DNA from: Hortaea werneckii
Lineage: Eukaryota > Ascomycota > Dothideomycetes > Mycosphaerellales > Teratosphaeriaceae
Assembly: GCA_037044905.1 (NCBI GenBank)
Contig: JBAOKB010000118.1
Coordinates: 434,001-498,000 of the forward strand
Reading direction: 5' to 3'
Length of the DNA: 64,000 nt
In this document: positions 21,322-34,030 of the stretch, one piece after another
Layout of the letters: every line of letters starts with the position of its first letter
How positions within the stretch are numbered: the stretch's first letter is position 1
Program-made: the position numbers and the translations under genes
Notes under the pieces: model-generated
Databases searched by the model: none
What the model saw: only the letters and a program-made list of their open reading frames with translations
What the model was told of the DNA's origin: nothing

Positions 21322-22748
21322 GAGGGTGCTGCTGGGTTACCGCTACGGCTTGATCGGGCTGCTGTCGAGTCGAAGAGATGGCGTGGAAGGGCTCCTCCGT
21401 TAACGCCGATGGATGAATGCTAACGACGACGATCCTTTGGAGTCCGGTGGTGGAGTGTTACCTCGAGCCAATCTTATCGATGACGAATCTAGAGATCAGT
21501 CCTTGCATAAGAAGCACGATTCTTTGTTACAGCAACCCCATTACGAAGGGGAAGAGGAAGGGGGAGCTGGTGATGTCTAAGTTCTATTTGGCCGCCTGTC
21601 CGCGGCCTTCGACTAGATGCCATTTGATTGGAGAAAGGCAAAAGGCAAGGTATCAGCCATCTACCTTTGCCTGTGTTGTTTGGCCCTTTTTTTTTTCCTG
21701 GTTTGAAAACTCTTCCATGAGAGAACGAGTGGGTTGGGTTTGTTTGTTGTGGATAGGGAAACAGCATGCGGAGTGGGGAGAAAAGCTTTCTCTAACTGGG
21801 GATAGAGACTTGGCAGCATAGCGGCGGCGGCGGCGGTGGAGGTGGATGGGGCTTCCCCTTCACTTGATCTTCTTCCCGGCTTTCCTCTCTTCCTCCCCGT
21901 CCTTTTTAGGGGCGGGCTTTGAAGGAGATTGGTGGTCTTGTTTTTACCATTTCTTTTAACGTGGAGAGCGAAGAAAAAGATACCCATGAATTTGATGATG
22001 TGACAGGCTTTTGGAACTTTGAAGAGTCTTATTTTCTTTTTTTTCTGTGTTTTTTTTTTTTTTGGCCTTCTTCATTGTCTTCTGAGGGACATTTTGTTGA
22101 ATTGACTCTCCTTTTGGCAGAAGAGTGGGGGAGCAGGAAGTCCTCCTTATCATTTTCTGTCTGCTCCGTCATCCTTCTGGGCAAAATCTGCCACATTTTT
22201 CAGAACCGTTGCATTGGAGCAGAGCTTCAAGATGAAATGTGGGATGTTCAAGACTTGGCCGTCTGGTTGGTGTTGACCTGTTCTAGGTTGCTGGACTCTC
22301 GCTCTGGAGTAAAATGTCTGGGAGCTCATTTCGGATTTCAAGATCTACCATTCGCCTAATCACCCGCCACTTGAAGAAGACGTTCATTGCGATGTTAATC
22401 TCTAGACAATCGATCTTGCTTTCCGGCTCGATCTGGTGCCCTGATCTTCTGGACGCCGAGCGTGCAGTTGCCGCATTCCTTTCGAGCGGGCTTTTTCCAA
22501 AAGGTGGCAAATCTTGCCGACGGCGAATCCAATCAATCGCAGCCCTGCACCGAAGAACCCAAGAAACGGCAAAGGTGCATTTTCCACTTACGAAAGGCTT
22601 TTGGATATGTTTTGGTATGTGTTGGGGCGTGTCAGGCATTCCGTAGACGAGAGGGACGAGGATGCATGAAGAAAAAGTCATAAGTCCGTCTCGTTTCTTC
22701 GACTGAGATGGCAAGCAGCTCGCTCGACGTACTGACGGTCTTACGAAA
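21322..22748. other. Intergenic with long T/A tracts
   Basis: About 1.4 kb between plus-strand genes. It has a GGC/GGT-rich patch near 21822-21850 and long T tracts near 21690 and 22030-22070. Open frames here are low-complexity read-through of these tracts. No gene is recognised. Confidence 0.45.
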
Positions 22749-24708
22749 ATGGCTTTTCTCTCCCTTTTCCTGGTTGCTCTGGCTTTTGGAAACCCGGCTT
22801 TGACGCAATTGTTAACGACTACGGAGTTCGTCTCGACGGGAACGTGCATCAAACGGAGTCTGCTATACACTTCTGGCAGCTCCACATACATGCTTTCGGA
22901 ATATGGGTCGACTAGCAACATTGCCGCACCGACCCAGTACGCCTGCAATGCAACGGTCACATTGCCTCCTATCACTACGACTCTTCTGCTCGGGAATGCC
23001 TCCTCGCCAGCTTGCTCGTCGTCGTCGGGTCCAGTACCCGGCAGTCAGTCACTCATCAGTGACGGCGGGTTTGAGGCAGGCGATGTAATACCCTTCAATA
23101 CCAGCTCTAGCAGCGCTGGTGTTAGCGCTCGCATCGTTCAAGGTGGACCTATCGCACCTGCAGCGGGCTCAAACTACCTGTAGGCAATTACATGGCTGGC
23201 AGCTGGTGGCATTGTGCTGACGCAGAACGCTTCTACAATCACCTTTACACCAGCCCCAGAGACGACCACGCTAGAAACTTCGATTATTACATTTACGCAG
23301 GCTCGAGAGACGACTATTTGAGAGACTTCGGTCGTCACACTGACTCAAGCTCGAGAGACAACCACGTTGGAAGCTTCGATTGTCACATTTACTCCGCCTC
23401 GGGAGACAACTACGTTGAATTTGACCGAGCTGGCGACGTTGACGAATGTACTAACGTCTTATGAGACCGGTACTGAAACTACTACCGAAAGGTTTACCTC
23501 TTATTATACAGGTACAGAGACGACGACGGAACAGTATACGTCGTATAACACGGGCACAGAGACAGCGACAGAACGCAGCACGGAAACTCGAACGGAAACC
23601 GAAACAACCACGACGCAGTCGTGTCGGACTGATACGGCAACGGCAGTAAGACATATGATTGACATAGACTTGAAAGCCATGCTGACGACGAACAGACCAC
23701 TACCCAAATATGCATTGCTCGCCCCTCTCCCTTAAGCAGGGGTTCCTTCGACGATCTCTCTGCGTAGACCGTCACCAGCTCCAACGCTGGGTATACCGAG
23801 CTTCGAGCTTCTGGAGGGTCGCCTGGCAGCTACGTGGAGGCTCACTGCGACTCTTCAGCGACAGGCTACAGGTATGATAATGGCGTAGGTTATCCCCAAA
23901 GTTCAAAATATATCAAAGAAAGTCGGTTCTAACGTGGAGCAGCTTCTTCATGAAACCAATTCAGACCTGCCCTGGCGAGACATATACCTTCTCGTACGCT
24001 TACATAATGATCGATCCTAATTTCAACAACTACCTCAATGCTTTCGCGAATGGAAGATACATCATCAGCATCCGGTCTGGCGATATACACTCTCCAGACA
24101 GCACGGGAAATGAATATGGACAATGGCACACCTTGAGGGGCGAGTTTGTTGCCGACAGCGAACTAACGAATATCGATGTCTACTTCACTTGTACTAGCGG
24201 CAATACAATGACCTTCGGCTTCGATTCGTTCTTCTGGTCTGCTGCTGGTCCTCCGTGGTATGCAACAACATATACTCCGACAACGACGACCACGACCACG
24301 ACGACGACTAGCGATGCTCCCGTTCAAACTACTTCGGCTGTTGGTTGCGGTACCTATCCCGCGTGCGACATGCAACATCCATGCGCGTCACAGCCCGCAT
24401 ACAATGGTGAGACTTGTCTCTGCTTCCAGCTCACGAATGGCGGCAGTGCCTGCGTGGGTTCGAATAATTGTGGTAACACGTGCGCTTCGAACGCCGACTG
24501 CTCAGCAAGTGAGGTGTGCACGACAACCTGCTGTGGATCGTCATGCCAGCCCTTCGACAACAATTGCCTCAACCCTGCGTTGCCGCAACGTCTTTTCCGG
24601 TCCGTCAAGCGAGACTTTGAAGGGCGGAATGCTACTTTGTACAAGCCTGGGTTGTACAAGGTCGATGGGGTGCCTTACCTCGTACCCGCCGCAGACCTCA
24701 GTCTGTGA
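22749..24708 (+). pseudogene. Secreted mucin-like, cysteine-rich protein gene with in-frame stops
   Basis: The start gives a clear signal peptide (MAFLSLFLVALAFGNPALTQ). A beta-sandwich-like module follows (LISDGGFEAGD...QGGPIAPAAGSNYL), then a long T/E-rich linker with units such as ETTTLEASIVTFT and TGTETTTE. A second similar module (GGSPGSYVEAHCDSS...ETYTFSYAYI) ends in a poly-Thr stretch and a C-terminal Cys-rich domain with CC and CxxC patterns. Introns inferred: 23646-23767 and about 23875-23941. Two in-frame stops remain: TAG at 23181-23183 within SNYL/AITWLAAGG and TGA at 23319-23321 within a repeat unit where Leu is expected. The frame continues unchanged on both sides, so I call it a probable young pseudogene, though an unrecognised splice or sequence error is possible. 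Wall- or environment-exposed glycoprotein by inference. Confidence 0.6.
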
Positions 24709-25663
24709 TTCAACAATGCCGCGGAAGAGGGGACGAGGGGCTATGACAGACGATAGGTATGCATGGATGAATTCACCACATAGCGTCGTTGCAGAAGGGT
24801 AATCAAGAGGGGTAGCAGTGCTACGGCCTGGGTTTTGGAAAAAGCCGTGAGCGCAGTGTTTGCGAGTATACTGACTTCAAGATTTCTTACATAGTCGTCT
24901 GAAAGAATCATTGGCAGTCTTGAGAGGAGCGGGTTGACAACACACTATGCGCTGAGCATTGTAATAATACGGCCGAGTGGCATGATCCAGGGATTCTGAT
25001 ATATATGGCTGAAAAGGCACCAAGGTCCAGTTCGCATGTGTTGTCACATTTCTCTGTGATGAAGCTTTCCTCTCTTCACATGAGTGTATTCGCTACAGCT
25101 ATGAGAGAAGAGCACGTTCATGGCGGCTTGGGTGCAAATAGCTCTCACTGGCAGCCTCTACGAGAAGTCGAAAACTGCGTGATATTAACCGGCAGTCAAG
25201 CCAGTCCGGCTCATCCGATCATTTGTCCACTACGCTTTCGCAAAACAGCCGGAGAAATAACAAATCTTAGTGTTGGATGCTATGTGAAATGCGCTCTAAT
25301 GGAGAGCTCCATGAATCTAGATGTCTTCCAGAAAACCGCGCACTACTACACCGATGCAGTTGGTCTTGGCTTCGACATTCTAACCAAATGCGGAAGGCGC
25401 TAGTGCCATCACGATAAGGAAATTTTCCCTTCCTAGCAGGGCTTTGGGCCTTTATCAGTTGCCACAGACGGTCCAAGCAAATCGTTCTTTGCGACGACTC
25501 CATGAACACTTGTTGCATCGTGCAACTTGACTTCCAGCCACCAGGAAGAGTCATTTCTGCAGCCAATGTCCTCAAAGTTCCCACGCAAGCACCTCGAAAA
25601 CGTTGAAGGACCCGAAGGATTCATCTGACATAACTCTCGCCCTTCCAACAACACTTATAATTG
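24709..25663. other. Intergenic, MFS promoter region
   Basis: About 950 nt between two plus-strand genes. One open frame of about 130 codons (25005-25403) has no recognisable domain, and I do not accept it as a gene. No repeats seen. Confidence 0.45.
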
Positions 25664-27342
25664 ATGTCTCACCCTACGGATGCAGAGGAAGAATTGCTAC
25701 CAGGCACTATCCGCCTGGTGACTGAAGATGAAGAGATCAAGCTCGTCCCCGAGCCTACGGCATCGCCTAATGACCCTCTCAACTGGTCGCCGGCAAGGAA
25801 GTACTGGCATGCTGGATTAGTACTCTACATTACAGCGTTCACAGCTGCCACTTCTAATGATGCAGGCGCGGGAGGCGAAGCTATGGTGAAATACTTAGAC
25901 ATTTCCTACGGCGTGCAGAACACTGCAGCAGGCGTGCTGTTTATTGCTATTGGCTACTGGACCTTGCTTGGAAGCCCTCTAACAACGCTCTATGGACGCC
26001 GAATCATGTATCTGCTTTGCCTCATCTGGTGCTTCATTGGCTCGATCTGGTACGCCAACATCGAAACGAAGCAGGACGCTATCTGGAACCAGCTGTTCGT
26101 TGGGGCGTCAGAGTCATGTGCAGAGGCTGTAGCGCAATTGAGTCTGTCCGAGTTGTTCTACCAGCACCAGAGAGGGACGGTCTTGGGCCTTTACATTCTC
26201 GCCACATCGATCGGTACCTTCCTAGGACCTTTAGTGGCAGGCTACATTTCGTCCAATTCGTGGCGATGGATAGGTTGGACAGCGGCGATCGTCACCGGTG
26301 CAACCTTCATCGTCTTCTACTTCGGCCTGGAAGAGACAGTGTTCGATCGAACAGTACTTGTCGGCAGCACCGGTCCTGGGCAATTCTACTCCGGCAAGAG
26401 CGAGAAGGCCGCCGATCCGGACGCCTCCAGGTTGCCCATCGAGCTACAATCTGCGCCTAAGGTCGAATCTAAGCAGAACAGTCTTGAGGCTGCGCTCGAA
26501 GTACGGGATCGGCCGAAGACATACTGGGAGCAAATAAGATTGATCACACCAGCCCACAACTTGGTAGGAACTGGATTCAAGCAGTACCTTGTACGCCTCT
26601 GGGAAACGGTCAAGATCTTTTACTTCCCAGCCGTCATGTTCGCGGGCCTTCAATGGGGTGCACAAGATGCCTGGCTTTCATTCTATCTCACGGTCGAGGA
26701 GGACAATTGGTACGAAGCACCGTGGTATTACACCGATGCCGAGGTCGCAATTATGAATATACCTACACTCATCGGGGCTTTCATCGGATGTGTCTATGGC
26801 GGGTGGTTCTCGGATATCTTCGTGCGATGGTACGCCAAACGCTACCGGGGAGGCATGTCAGAGGCTGAAGATAGGCTGTGGCTTTTGCTACCGTCTGCGC
26901 TTATCAATCCAGCGGGACTGATGCTGTTCGGCATTACCTCTGCGAAAGGTTACAACTGGCCGCTGCCGTATGTTGGTCTTGGCTTCACTGGGTTTGGATT
27001 CGGATGCGCGGGTGATCTAGGTATGGCGTACTTAATGGATGCATACCCTGAGATGGTATTGGAAGGCATGGTTGGTGTTGCAGTCATCAACAACAGTCTT
27101 GCCTGCATTTTCACGTTCTGCGTTAGTAAGTATCGACTCTTGCCCAAAAGCCAGCTAAGCATTGCTAACTAGCAACAGGTCTGTGGATTGATGCAAGCGG
27201 CTTGCAGGACACTTTCATCGCAATAGGTGTTCTTTCTTTTGCGATTCAATTGCTGACATTGCCAATGATCTACTGGGGAAAGGCTAGCAGACGATGGACT
27301 GCAGATGCATACAGGCGCTTTCTTTACATTCGTGATGGATGA
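25664..27342 (+). CDS. MFS transporter (DHA1, HOL1-like)
   Basis: Twelve-helix major facilitator, probably a plasma-membrane drug/polyamine-type H+ antiporter. Two exons, 25664-27125 and 27179-27342, join in phase over a 53-nt intron with a textbook TGCTAAC branch site, giving about 541 residues. Marks: the pre-helix motif PNDPLNWSPARKYWH, GSPLTTLYGRRIMY (motif A, loop 2-3), ASESCAEAVAQLSLSELFYQ followed by QRGTVLGLYILATSIGTFLGPLVAGYI (motifs of helices 4-5, given here in two parts), and SNSWRWIGW. A long central cytosolic loop separates the two halves. The leading double start (TTG ATG) means the true start is the ATG at 25664. No frame break. The substrate is not predictable. Confidence 0.88.
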
Positions 27343-27412
27343 AGATATAGCCAACTCGCAAGTTTTTGCAATCGACACGCGTCCCGTCGGCTATGCAGTT
27401 AGCGACAAGTTG

Positions 27413-28034
27413 CTAATTCTCATTGCTTTCGGCGTATAGCCTATCGATGTAGTCCTCGTACTGCGAAACGACGAGAGATCAGCCATTTCTCGGCGCCTAA
27501 AAGGTGGTTCAGTTCAGGGAGCTTTACCTTTGGCTGCGCTTCTTTCATAGCTGTGACCGGGTTGATCTTGAGCTTTGTACGGTCAAAGTCTTTCAACATC
27601 CGCAGCTTGAATTGAGGCGTCAGCTGCATGATATTGCTCGCCGAAGCTTGCCAAGCTCGAGGACTCACATTGATGGTCATGCGCTCCTCCATGCCCATCT
27701 TCTTCATCAATGGTCCCATGTCACCACCCAGAGTACTTGCACAGGTCTTGCAAAACCAATGCGGGGCAATCTTCTTGCCAAAATAATACTCACCACGATG
27801 GTCTCCTCCATGAACCCATTTCACATTCTTACTGAGAGGGTGCACGCAGATCTCGCCGTTGCGCTGGCACCATGAGCAAGCGCATTCGACTGCTGGATAT
27901 TGGTCACCTTTGGTACTGTGCTCGGTGTACAGCGGCGGAGAGATGGTGATGGTGTATCTTATGGTGCCACAGTGGCAATGCAGATCATAAGTCGCCTCTT
28001 CCTCAGTTGCTTCCGGCCATGGAAAATCCGGCAT
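27413..28034 (-). CDS. GFA/CENP-V domain zinc protein
   Basis: Small protein of the glutathione-dependent formaldehyde-activating (GFA, Mss4-like) fold. Two exons, 28034-27528 and 27460-27413, join over a 67-nt intron (GTAAAG donor, CTGAAC branch, CGCAG acceptor) to give 184 residues. The zinc ligands are visible as HCHCGTIRY, CACSWCQRNG and FCKTCAST. The last exon encodes YEDYIDRLYAESNEN; reading through the intron instead would give an unconvincing tail. Fungal genomes have many such proteins; true glutathione/formaldehyde activity is shown for few, so the reaction is not assigned. It ends 70 nt from the convergent MFS gene. Confidence 0.85.
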
Positions 28035-28723
28035 TGTATCGGTCGGTATTCCTCGGAGATGACGACTTGGTCAAGCTTTGCGTGAATACTAGCACAGTAG
28101 CAAGCGATAGACAGCCTTGAGCTTCGTGCCAGAAGTGCAGTATCGTCCAGGTGGTGTGAGCCATTGAGCCGCCTATCTCCATTGGAGGTGCTTGTTACCT
28201 TAGGTAATCAGCGGCCTGGTGGGCTGCCGGACTATACCTCCTGCTATCAACAGCACGTGTGCTGGGCAATTCCGACACGAGATTTATATGGCCGCTCGCA
28301 ATCAATTTACTGCACAGACTATGTCGTACTTCGCAATATGATCGCACATTTCACCCATAAAAATATAAAAATCATGATGAAAAGTGCATCCAGTCGGAAC
28401 TGGTTCCGACGTGGGCTTGGCGAGATCGTGATTCCAGTATCGTGTACGGAGTCTATTGCCTCTTGCTGTGGATACCCTGTAGTACTGCAGGACGCGGGTC
28501 TAGATCTTTTTCACCTCCTACATCCCAGCTGTTTGTGATTTCTCTCCAAGTGCAAAGTCGCTCGTTAGCCATTCGTTAGCCATAGACGTGGTCAATTGGA
28601 AGACAATTGCGCCGGCAACATTTTCGTGGCCGCTGTCCGACCATCCCGCGGTCGCCCTGCGCAGCTCCCAGAAGTAGCCGCGTCCTGGTATAGATCTCTG
28701 TAGGCCGCAACAGCGGCTTTGCG
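28035..28723. promoter_or_regulatory. Divergent promoter of the GFA and histidine kinase genes
   Basis: About 690 nt between start codons of divergent genes. It contains a short imperfect tandem repeat around 28561-28582 (cgttagccat twice). No gene is recognised. Confidence 0.4.
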
Positions 28724-31700
28724 ATGTCTGAGGCGCATCAGCGACAGCGACCACAGCGGGACAGTCAGCCAGTCGTCGACGGCTTTCGACCGACGACCGA
28801 GCTGTCGCGCGAGAGGGAGGTTTTCAGGTGAGTGGCAAATCAATTTAGCTCCTAGCTATGACTGGTTTCGATATGACTTTTCTTTGACACAGCCTGTTCT
28901 GCTTTGCGCGATAGATATCTGCACGCTTGGGCGAGTCTCGCGCGTCCGCATTCCCTTCACCGCGCCGCCTTCCCGGACGGCGACGAATCATTGCCGAATC
29001 CTGAACCATGTGGCGACACGGCGCTCACTGCGTTCGCGCAGCTATGCGCTTTGCGTATGCGTGCTCGCCGCGCCATGGTATCGCTTGTGTCGGCTGGCGT
29101 CGAGTACATCCTGGCAGAAGCGACACGCACGATGTCATTGCAATATGACACGACAGAGGATCCTGCAGATGCGCTTTGGCTGGGGTGTTGTTGCTTTCCT
29201 CGTTCGGATGGTCTTAACGATCTTGCCATGGGCCAGTGGCGTAAAGCAGCATCTTATCGTGACACAGACGTGGGCCCGCGCCACTATTTCAAGGATGGCC
29301 TCTCGGAGCATTGGTGCATTGTCAGCGATGTGACAGAGAGACCAGAGTACCAAGAGCGTGCGTTCGCTCAGCGGGCGTCTGACCTGCGTTTCTATTGCTC
29401 CATTCCGTTGCGCGGACCCAACGGCACTGTGCTGGGCGCCGTAAGCGTCATGGACGACAAACCGCGCTACGGCGTGAGCGCTGCTGAGATGCTCTTCCTT
29501 GAAGATAGCGCTGACACAGTCTGTGAACATCTCCAGACGTCATTTATACGATCGCAACAGCAGCGGAGTGAGAATTTCATCCAAGCCTTAGGGCTCTTTA
29601 ATTGTCAGAAAAGCTCGCTCCGGGACTGGTGGATAGGCAGAGACAACGACCGAATCAAGAAGAGGGGGCGTTACCATGCTGAAGTCGAAGCGAGTTCTCA
29701 GGACCAGCAAGACCGGCTTGATAACGAGTTCGGAAAGCAGGAAAATGCTGGGTTTTCTGTGGCTTCCGTAAGGCGGCTCCGGCGCACAGACTCTGAGACC
29801 CGCGAAGTTCACGGCGATGGCTTTATTCCCACTGATCCAACGACCGAGTTCAATACAAATGCTAACACTGCGCGCATCAGACAAGGCGTGGCTGGTAAAG
29901 ACTTCGGCCCTTCCACTAAACCTGTCCAGCAACAAGCCGAATCCATTGACGAGGCAGCCCCCAAGACTGTCTCGCAAAATCGGCCCAGAGCAAAGCGAGC
30001 TGCGGCATCTGGAAGTAGCGAGAAGGTTAAGAGACGTCCTGCGACATTCGACTTAGCCAAAGCTATAGAGTCGACTTACGCCCGCGCGAGCAATTTGGTT
30101 CGTGAGGCAATTCATGGCGAAGGCGCGGTCTTCGCAGATGCCAAAGCCGCTTCTGCGGCGGTCCGCAATCGACGTGGAACAGACAGTGGTTCCGCATCGT
30201 CTTCCGGGGAGGCGAACAGCAGTGACCCTAATCGGGACAGAATACTGCAAAACCCGAGTGACCCTCATTTCGATAGTGGATCGAATAGCATGAGTGAAGG
30301 CGATACGTCTGACCGCGTGAACATGAAGCGAACTTGTACAGTGACGGGCTTTTCCACACGCAGTCGCTCAACTCTATCTGGATCTTCCTCATCCCTTCGT
30401 TTCGCTTTGACTGAAGTAGAATTGCGGAGGTTGATCAAGCGCTATCCTAGCGGCAAAATCGTAAGTACATCAATAACGAGAACCTACATAGAAGCCACGA
30501 TTGAGTTAGTTTTACACTGCAGTTCAACATTACCGACTCTGGTGGCATCTATTCAAGCTCAGGCGATGAGAACATAGGGCGCTCTGAAGAGGCCTCAGAT
30601 GAAACGAGGTCGTCGGCCTCGTCAGCCAGGAGACCACCTGTCGTTAAGGACGCCCGACGACTGAGTGAAATCATGGTGGGCGCCCGCACGATCGCCTTTT
30701 ATCCCATATGGGACGATACTTCAGAGCTTTTCAGCTCAGCACTGTTCATTTGGAGCACCACCCCGTTGCGATATTTCGATCCGTCTGTGGAAATGAACTA
30801 CCTTGCAGCTTTCGGTCACAGTTTGACGGCGGAGCTGGCACGCTTGAACGCGCTGGCTTCGGAGAAAGCAAAGGGCTCGTTCATCTCTTCCATCAGTCAC
30901 GAGCTCAGATCGCCCTTACACGGAGTGCTTGCCGGAGCAGAGTTCCTACAGGAATCTGACCTCACGCCATATCAGCAAGAGATGACTTTGACCATTACAT
31001 TGGCAGGCAGAACCCTCTTGAATACGTACGTGTACTGCCTTGAATTGCTCAGAGAGTATCGACGCTCACCAGAAATAGAGTCGATCAGATTCTCGATTAC
31101 TCGAAGATCAGCAATCGGTCACGTAACCCCAAAACGCTTTCGGGAGGGTCGATATCCTCGGAGGCTGGCCAAGGGCTCTTCGCTGAGTCTTTTGACCTTG
31201 CCAAATTGACCGAAGAGTACGTACGACGACTGGAAAGCGCTCCTCAAAGCTGACCGATTCCAGGGTTGTTGAGTCAGTGACATCGGCTCACCGGTTCGAG
31301 CTTGTTTCAAGGGACATTACGATACCTACCATCCTCCCAGCCAGCACGAGCGGTAGCCAGCCGGCTGCACGCGACCTTGCAGTAATTGTGAATGTGACGA
31401 AACGTGCGAACTGGTTGGTCACTCTATCCAAGGGCTCTTGGACTCGTGTGATTACAAACCTTGTTGGTAAGTTGGATAATGAGCTACACCTTTCGCTCAA
31501 CACTCCCAAAGTAAGAGAAGCTACGTGTTTTTGACCCCAGTCATGTCATTTACTCGCCGTAATGGCATGGCCCGACGTCTGCCACTCAGCACACGAAGCT
31601 TCTTAGATTGCGTGGCGCGCGAGTCAAAAGGACGTCTGTTACTGACCTTTCATAGGTAATGCCCTCAAGTACACCAAGTCTGGCACTGTGACCGTGTCAT

Positions 31701-33371
31701 TGGATGCGGAAAACAAGGACAGGGAGCGAGCAAGAGTCGTACTAGCAATCCAAGATACCGGCGTGGGCATGTCGAAGCAATTCGTATCTACTGACCTCTA
31801 CACCCCTTACAAGCAGGCAGACTTTGATCAGGTGGGTACTGGCCTTGGTCTCAGCATTGTGAAAGAGATTGCAAAAGATCTTCATGCCAAGCTTGATTGC
31901 CGCAGCGAGCCGAATAAGGGAACCAGAATGTCGATGGAACTGGACGTTTCCTTCGTGGAGCCAGGACCGGAAGATACAGAGGATGAAGATCGCGCATTGT
32001 TAGAAAATTCAAGATCCTTTGCGGAACTTGCTGTTCACTGTGTTGACTTGGAAGTGGAACCCTCCAGTAAGGTCCCGCTAAGCGTCTCGCAAACCAAGAG
32101 GATCGTCTTATCGACAGCTGCGGAATGGCTAGGTTGCACCACGACTTCAGGGCCCCTCATGGGTTTCGGGCCACAGACACGTGCCTGCATCATTGCGGAA
32201 AGCGACTTACGGCAACTGGCAGGTGCAGACTCCGATGCCTTGTCAAGGGCTTTAGAAGCTATGGCGGAGAAAAACATCCGCTTGTTCGTTCTGGGCCATT
32301 CCGTCCTGTCCACGATGCCTACCATGACATTCGAGGGTTTCCCTCTAGAACCTACTTATGTGCACCAACCGTAAGTACCGTACCTTGCGATTCCTCACGC
32401 GTGTGTCCACATATGAACACACGAGCAACGTTCTCTCATCCAGGAGACAAGCTCCCCTTCTTTCCACAGGTAAGGCTGACAATTCGATAGTTTTGGTCCG
32501 CGAAAGATGATCAGAACAATAGCCGGTGGAGGAAGACACCCTCTGCCGACTAGCCCCTCGAAGTCATCCGTTTACAGTTCACGTCGTAAACCCACGACCC
32601 CTTTTGCTGTTCGAGCCAGTGGTCGATCGTCTGAAGTCGAAGGCGATTCCTTCCCATGGAATACAGGGTCCACGCCGGTGCGAGATGCGCGCAAATCTAT
32701 TCTGAACGATAGAGATCCTCAAAGTCTCAGATTCCATTCGGGCCCCGAAGCAAGTCAAGTCACACCAACGTCGCAACATCAACGAAGAAGTTCGCAACCA
32801 GATTCTCCCTCGGTTCTCACCTCTGCGTCAAATCCTTCCAAAACAGATGTCTCGCTTGCAGAACGACCGCCGGAGCCTCAGAATGAGACACTGTCGAAGG
32901 AGCAACAAGCCGTGCTACTTGTCGAAGATAACAACATCAACATGCAGGTATGTTCCTGTCATGCCTCCTGTCTCAACCCCCCTTCCAAACTCCCCCCAGA
33001 GCAAAACCTAACAAGACTCCTTGTAACCGCAGCTACTCAAAGCCCTGATGAAAAAACTCAAACTCCCCTTCGACACGGCGTGGAACGGCCGCGAGGCGTT
33101 AGACCTCTGGTCCACCAACCCTAGCAAGTACCTGATGATACTGACCGACATCTCGATGCCGGTGATGGACGGCAACGAAGCCACGGCCGCCATCCGCGCC
33201 GAGGAGCGGAAACGCAAGCTCCCCGAGACCCTGATCGTCGCTGTCACGGGCGTCATCGATGCCGGGGCGAAGAAGGCCTCCTTCGATGCGGGCGTGAACC
33301 GGTGGTTTACCAAGCCGGTCAAGATGAAGGATTTGAGCGCTTTGGTCGCTGAAGTTCGGGGAGAGGCTTGA
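28724..33371 (+). CDS. Hybrid sensor histidine kinase with GAF-like sensor and receiver
   Basis: Two-component phosphorelay sensor. Eight exons (28724-28827, 28915-30460, 30523-31025, 31079-31216, 31264-31466, 31656-32370, 32491-32947, 33033-33371) sum to 4005 nt, 1334 residues, with all phases consistent. The N-terminus has a GAF-like module (FAQLCALRMRARRAMVSLVS, then YCSIPLRGPNGTVLGAVSVM). A long disordered region precedes the H-box SSISHELRSPLHGVLAGA (His near residue 676). The HATPase has the N-box NLVGNALKYT, G1 DTGVGMS and G2 GTGLGLSIV. After it lies a poorly conserved segment (about 930-1060) resembling a degenerate receiver. The C-terminal receiver has LLVEDNNINMQLLKAL, phosphoacceptor in ILTDISMPVMDG (Asp near 1261) and the Lys in TKPV. 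All catalytic residues are present. Probably cytosolic, since no membrane segment is seen. Confidence 0.93.
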
Positions 33372-34030
33372 AAAGGCCAGAGGAAAAAAAAAACAAGTCT
33401 TGTTCCGAGACACGAGGTCCGGCGTGAACAGGATCGTTCTTCTGTGTTGGGTGTCTTCTTTTTGGTGGGACACATCAGTGATACACCACCAACACCATCG
33501 GAGGAGACTAGCAACAGTCAACGATGTTAAGGACAGATTTTACGACGAAGACGTTTCATGGTGACGAAGATCTCTCACACAGGTTTCCATAGCGGATGGG
33601 CGTGCAGTCGGGCGTGCACAAGGACATTCATCAACCGTGTTCATGGGGACCAGCACGCATGGACATATACACATAGGGGGAGATGAATGAAAAATGGTTA
33701 TACAGTACAATCACTGCTTCTTGAAATTGGCCTAGGGCGGACACAGCTGTTCAAGCTATCCAAACTAGAGGAATTCCAGGAACGAAAGCGTAGAGCTACG
33801 AGTCCAACAACCAATCACCTGATCGATGACCTTCCCATTGCCCTTTAAACGCTACTCCAAACCCATCATGTAGACCTGTCATGCTGAAATCGTCCAGTAC
33901 CCAACACCTAACCATTGCCGAATACCCCAATGCTGCGCAAGTCCATCCGATCCTACCCATGAGTTCGTATATCATCCCCAAAAAGAGAGAGAGAAAAGAA
34001 AAGCCACTGAGCGGAAGTAAATGAGCAAGA
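33372..34030. other. Intergenic between convergent genes
   Basis: 660 nt holding the 3' regions of the histidine kinase and F-box genes. An A10 run lies near 33386. Nothing coding is recognised. Confidence 0.45.

Noticed and set aside
23765..23767. A third apparent in-frame stop (TAG) in the mucin-like gene
   Set aside because: It coincides with a plausible acceptor (GCGTAG); splicing 23646-23767 joins GCA to ACC in frame, so it need not be a stop.
25005..25403. Open frame of about 130 codons upstream of the MFS gene
   Set aside because: No recognisable feature; lies where the promoter is expected.
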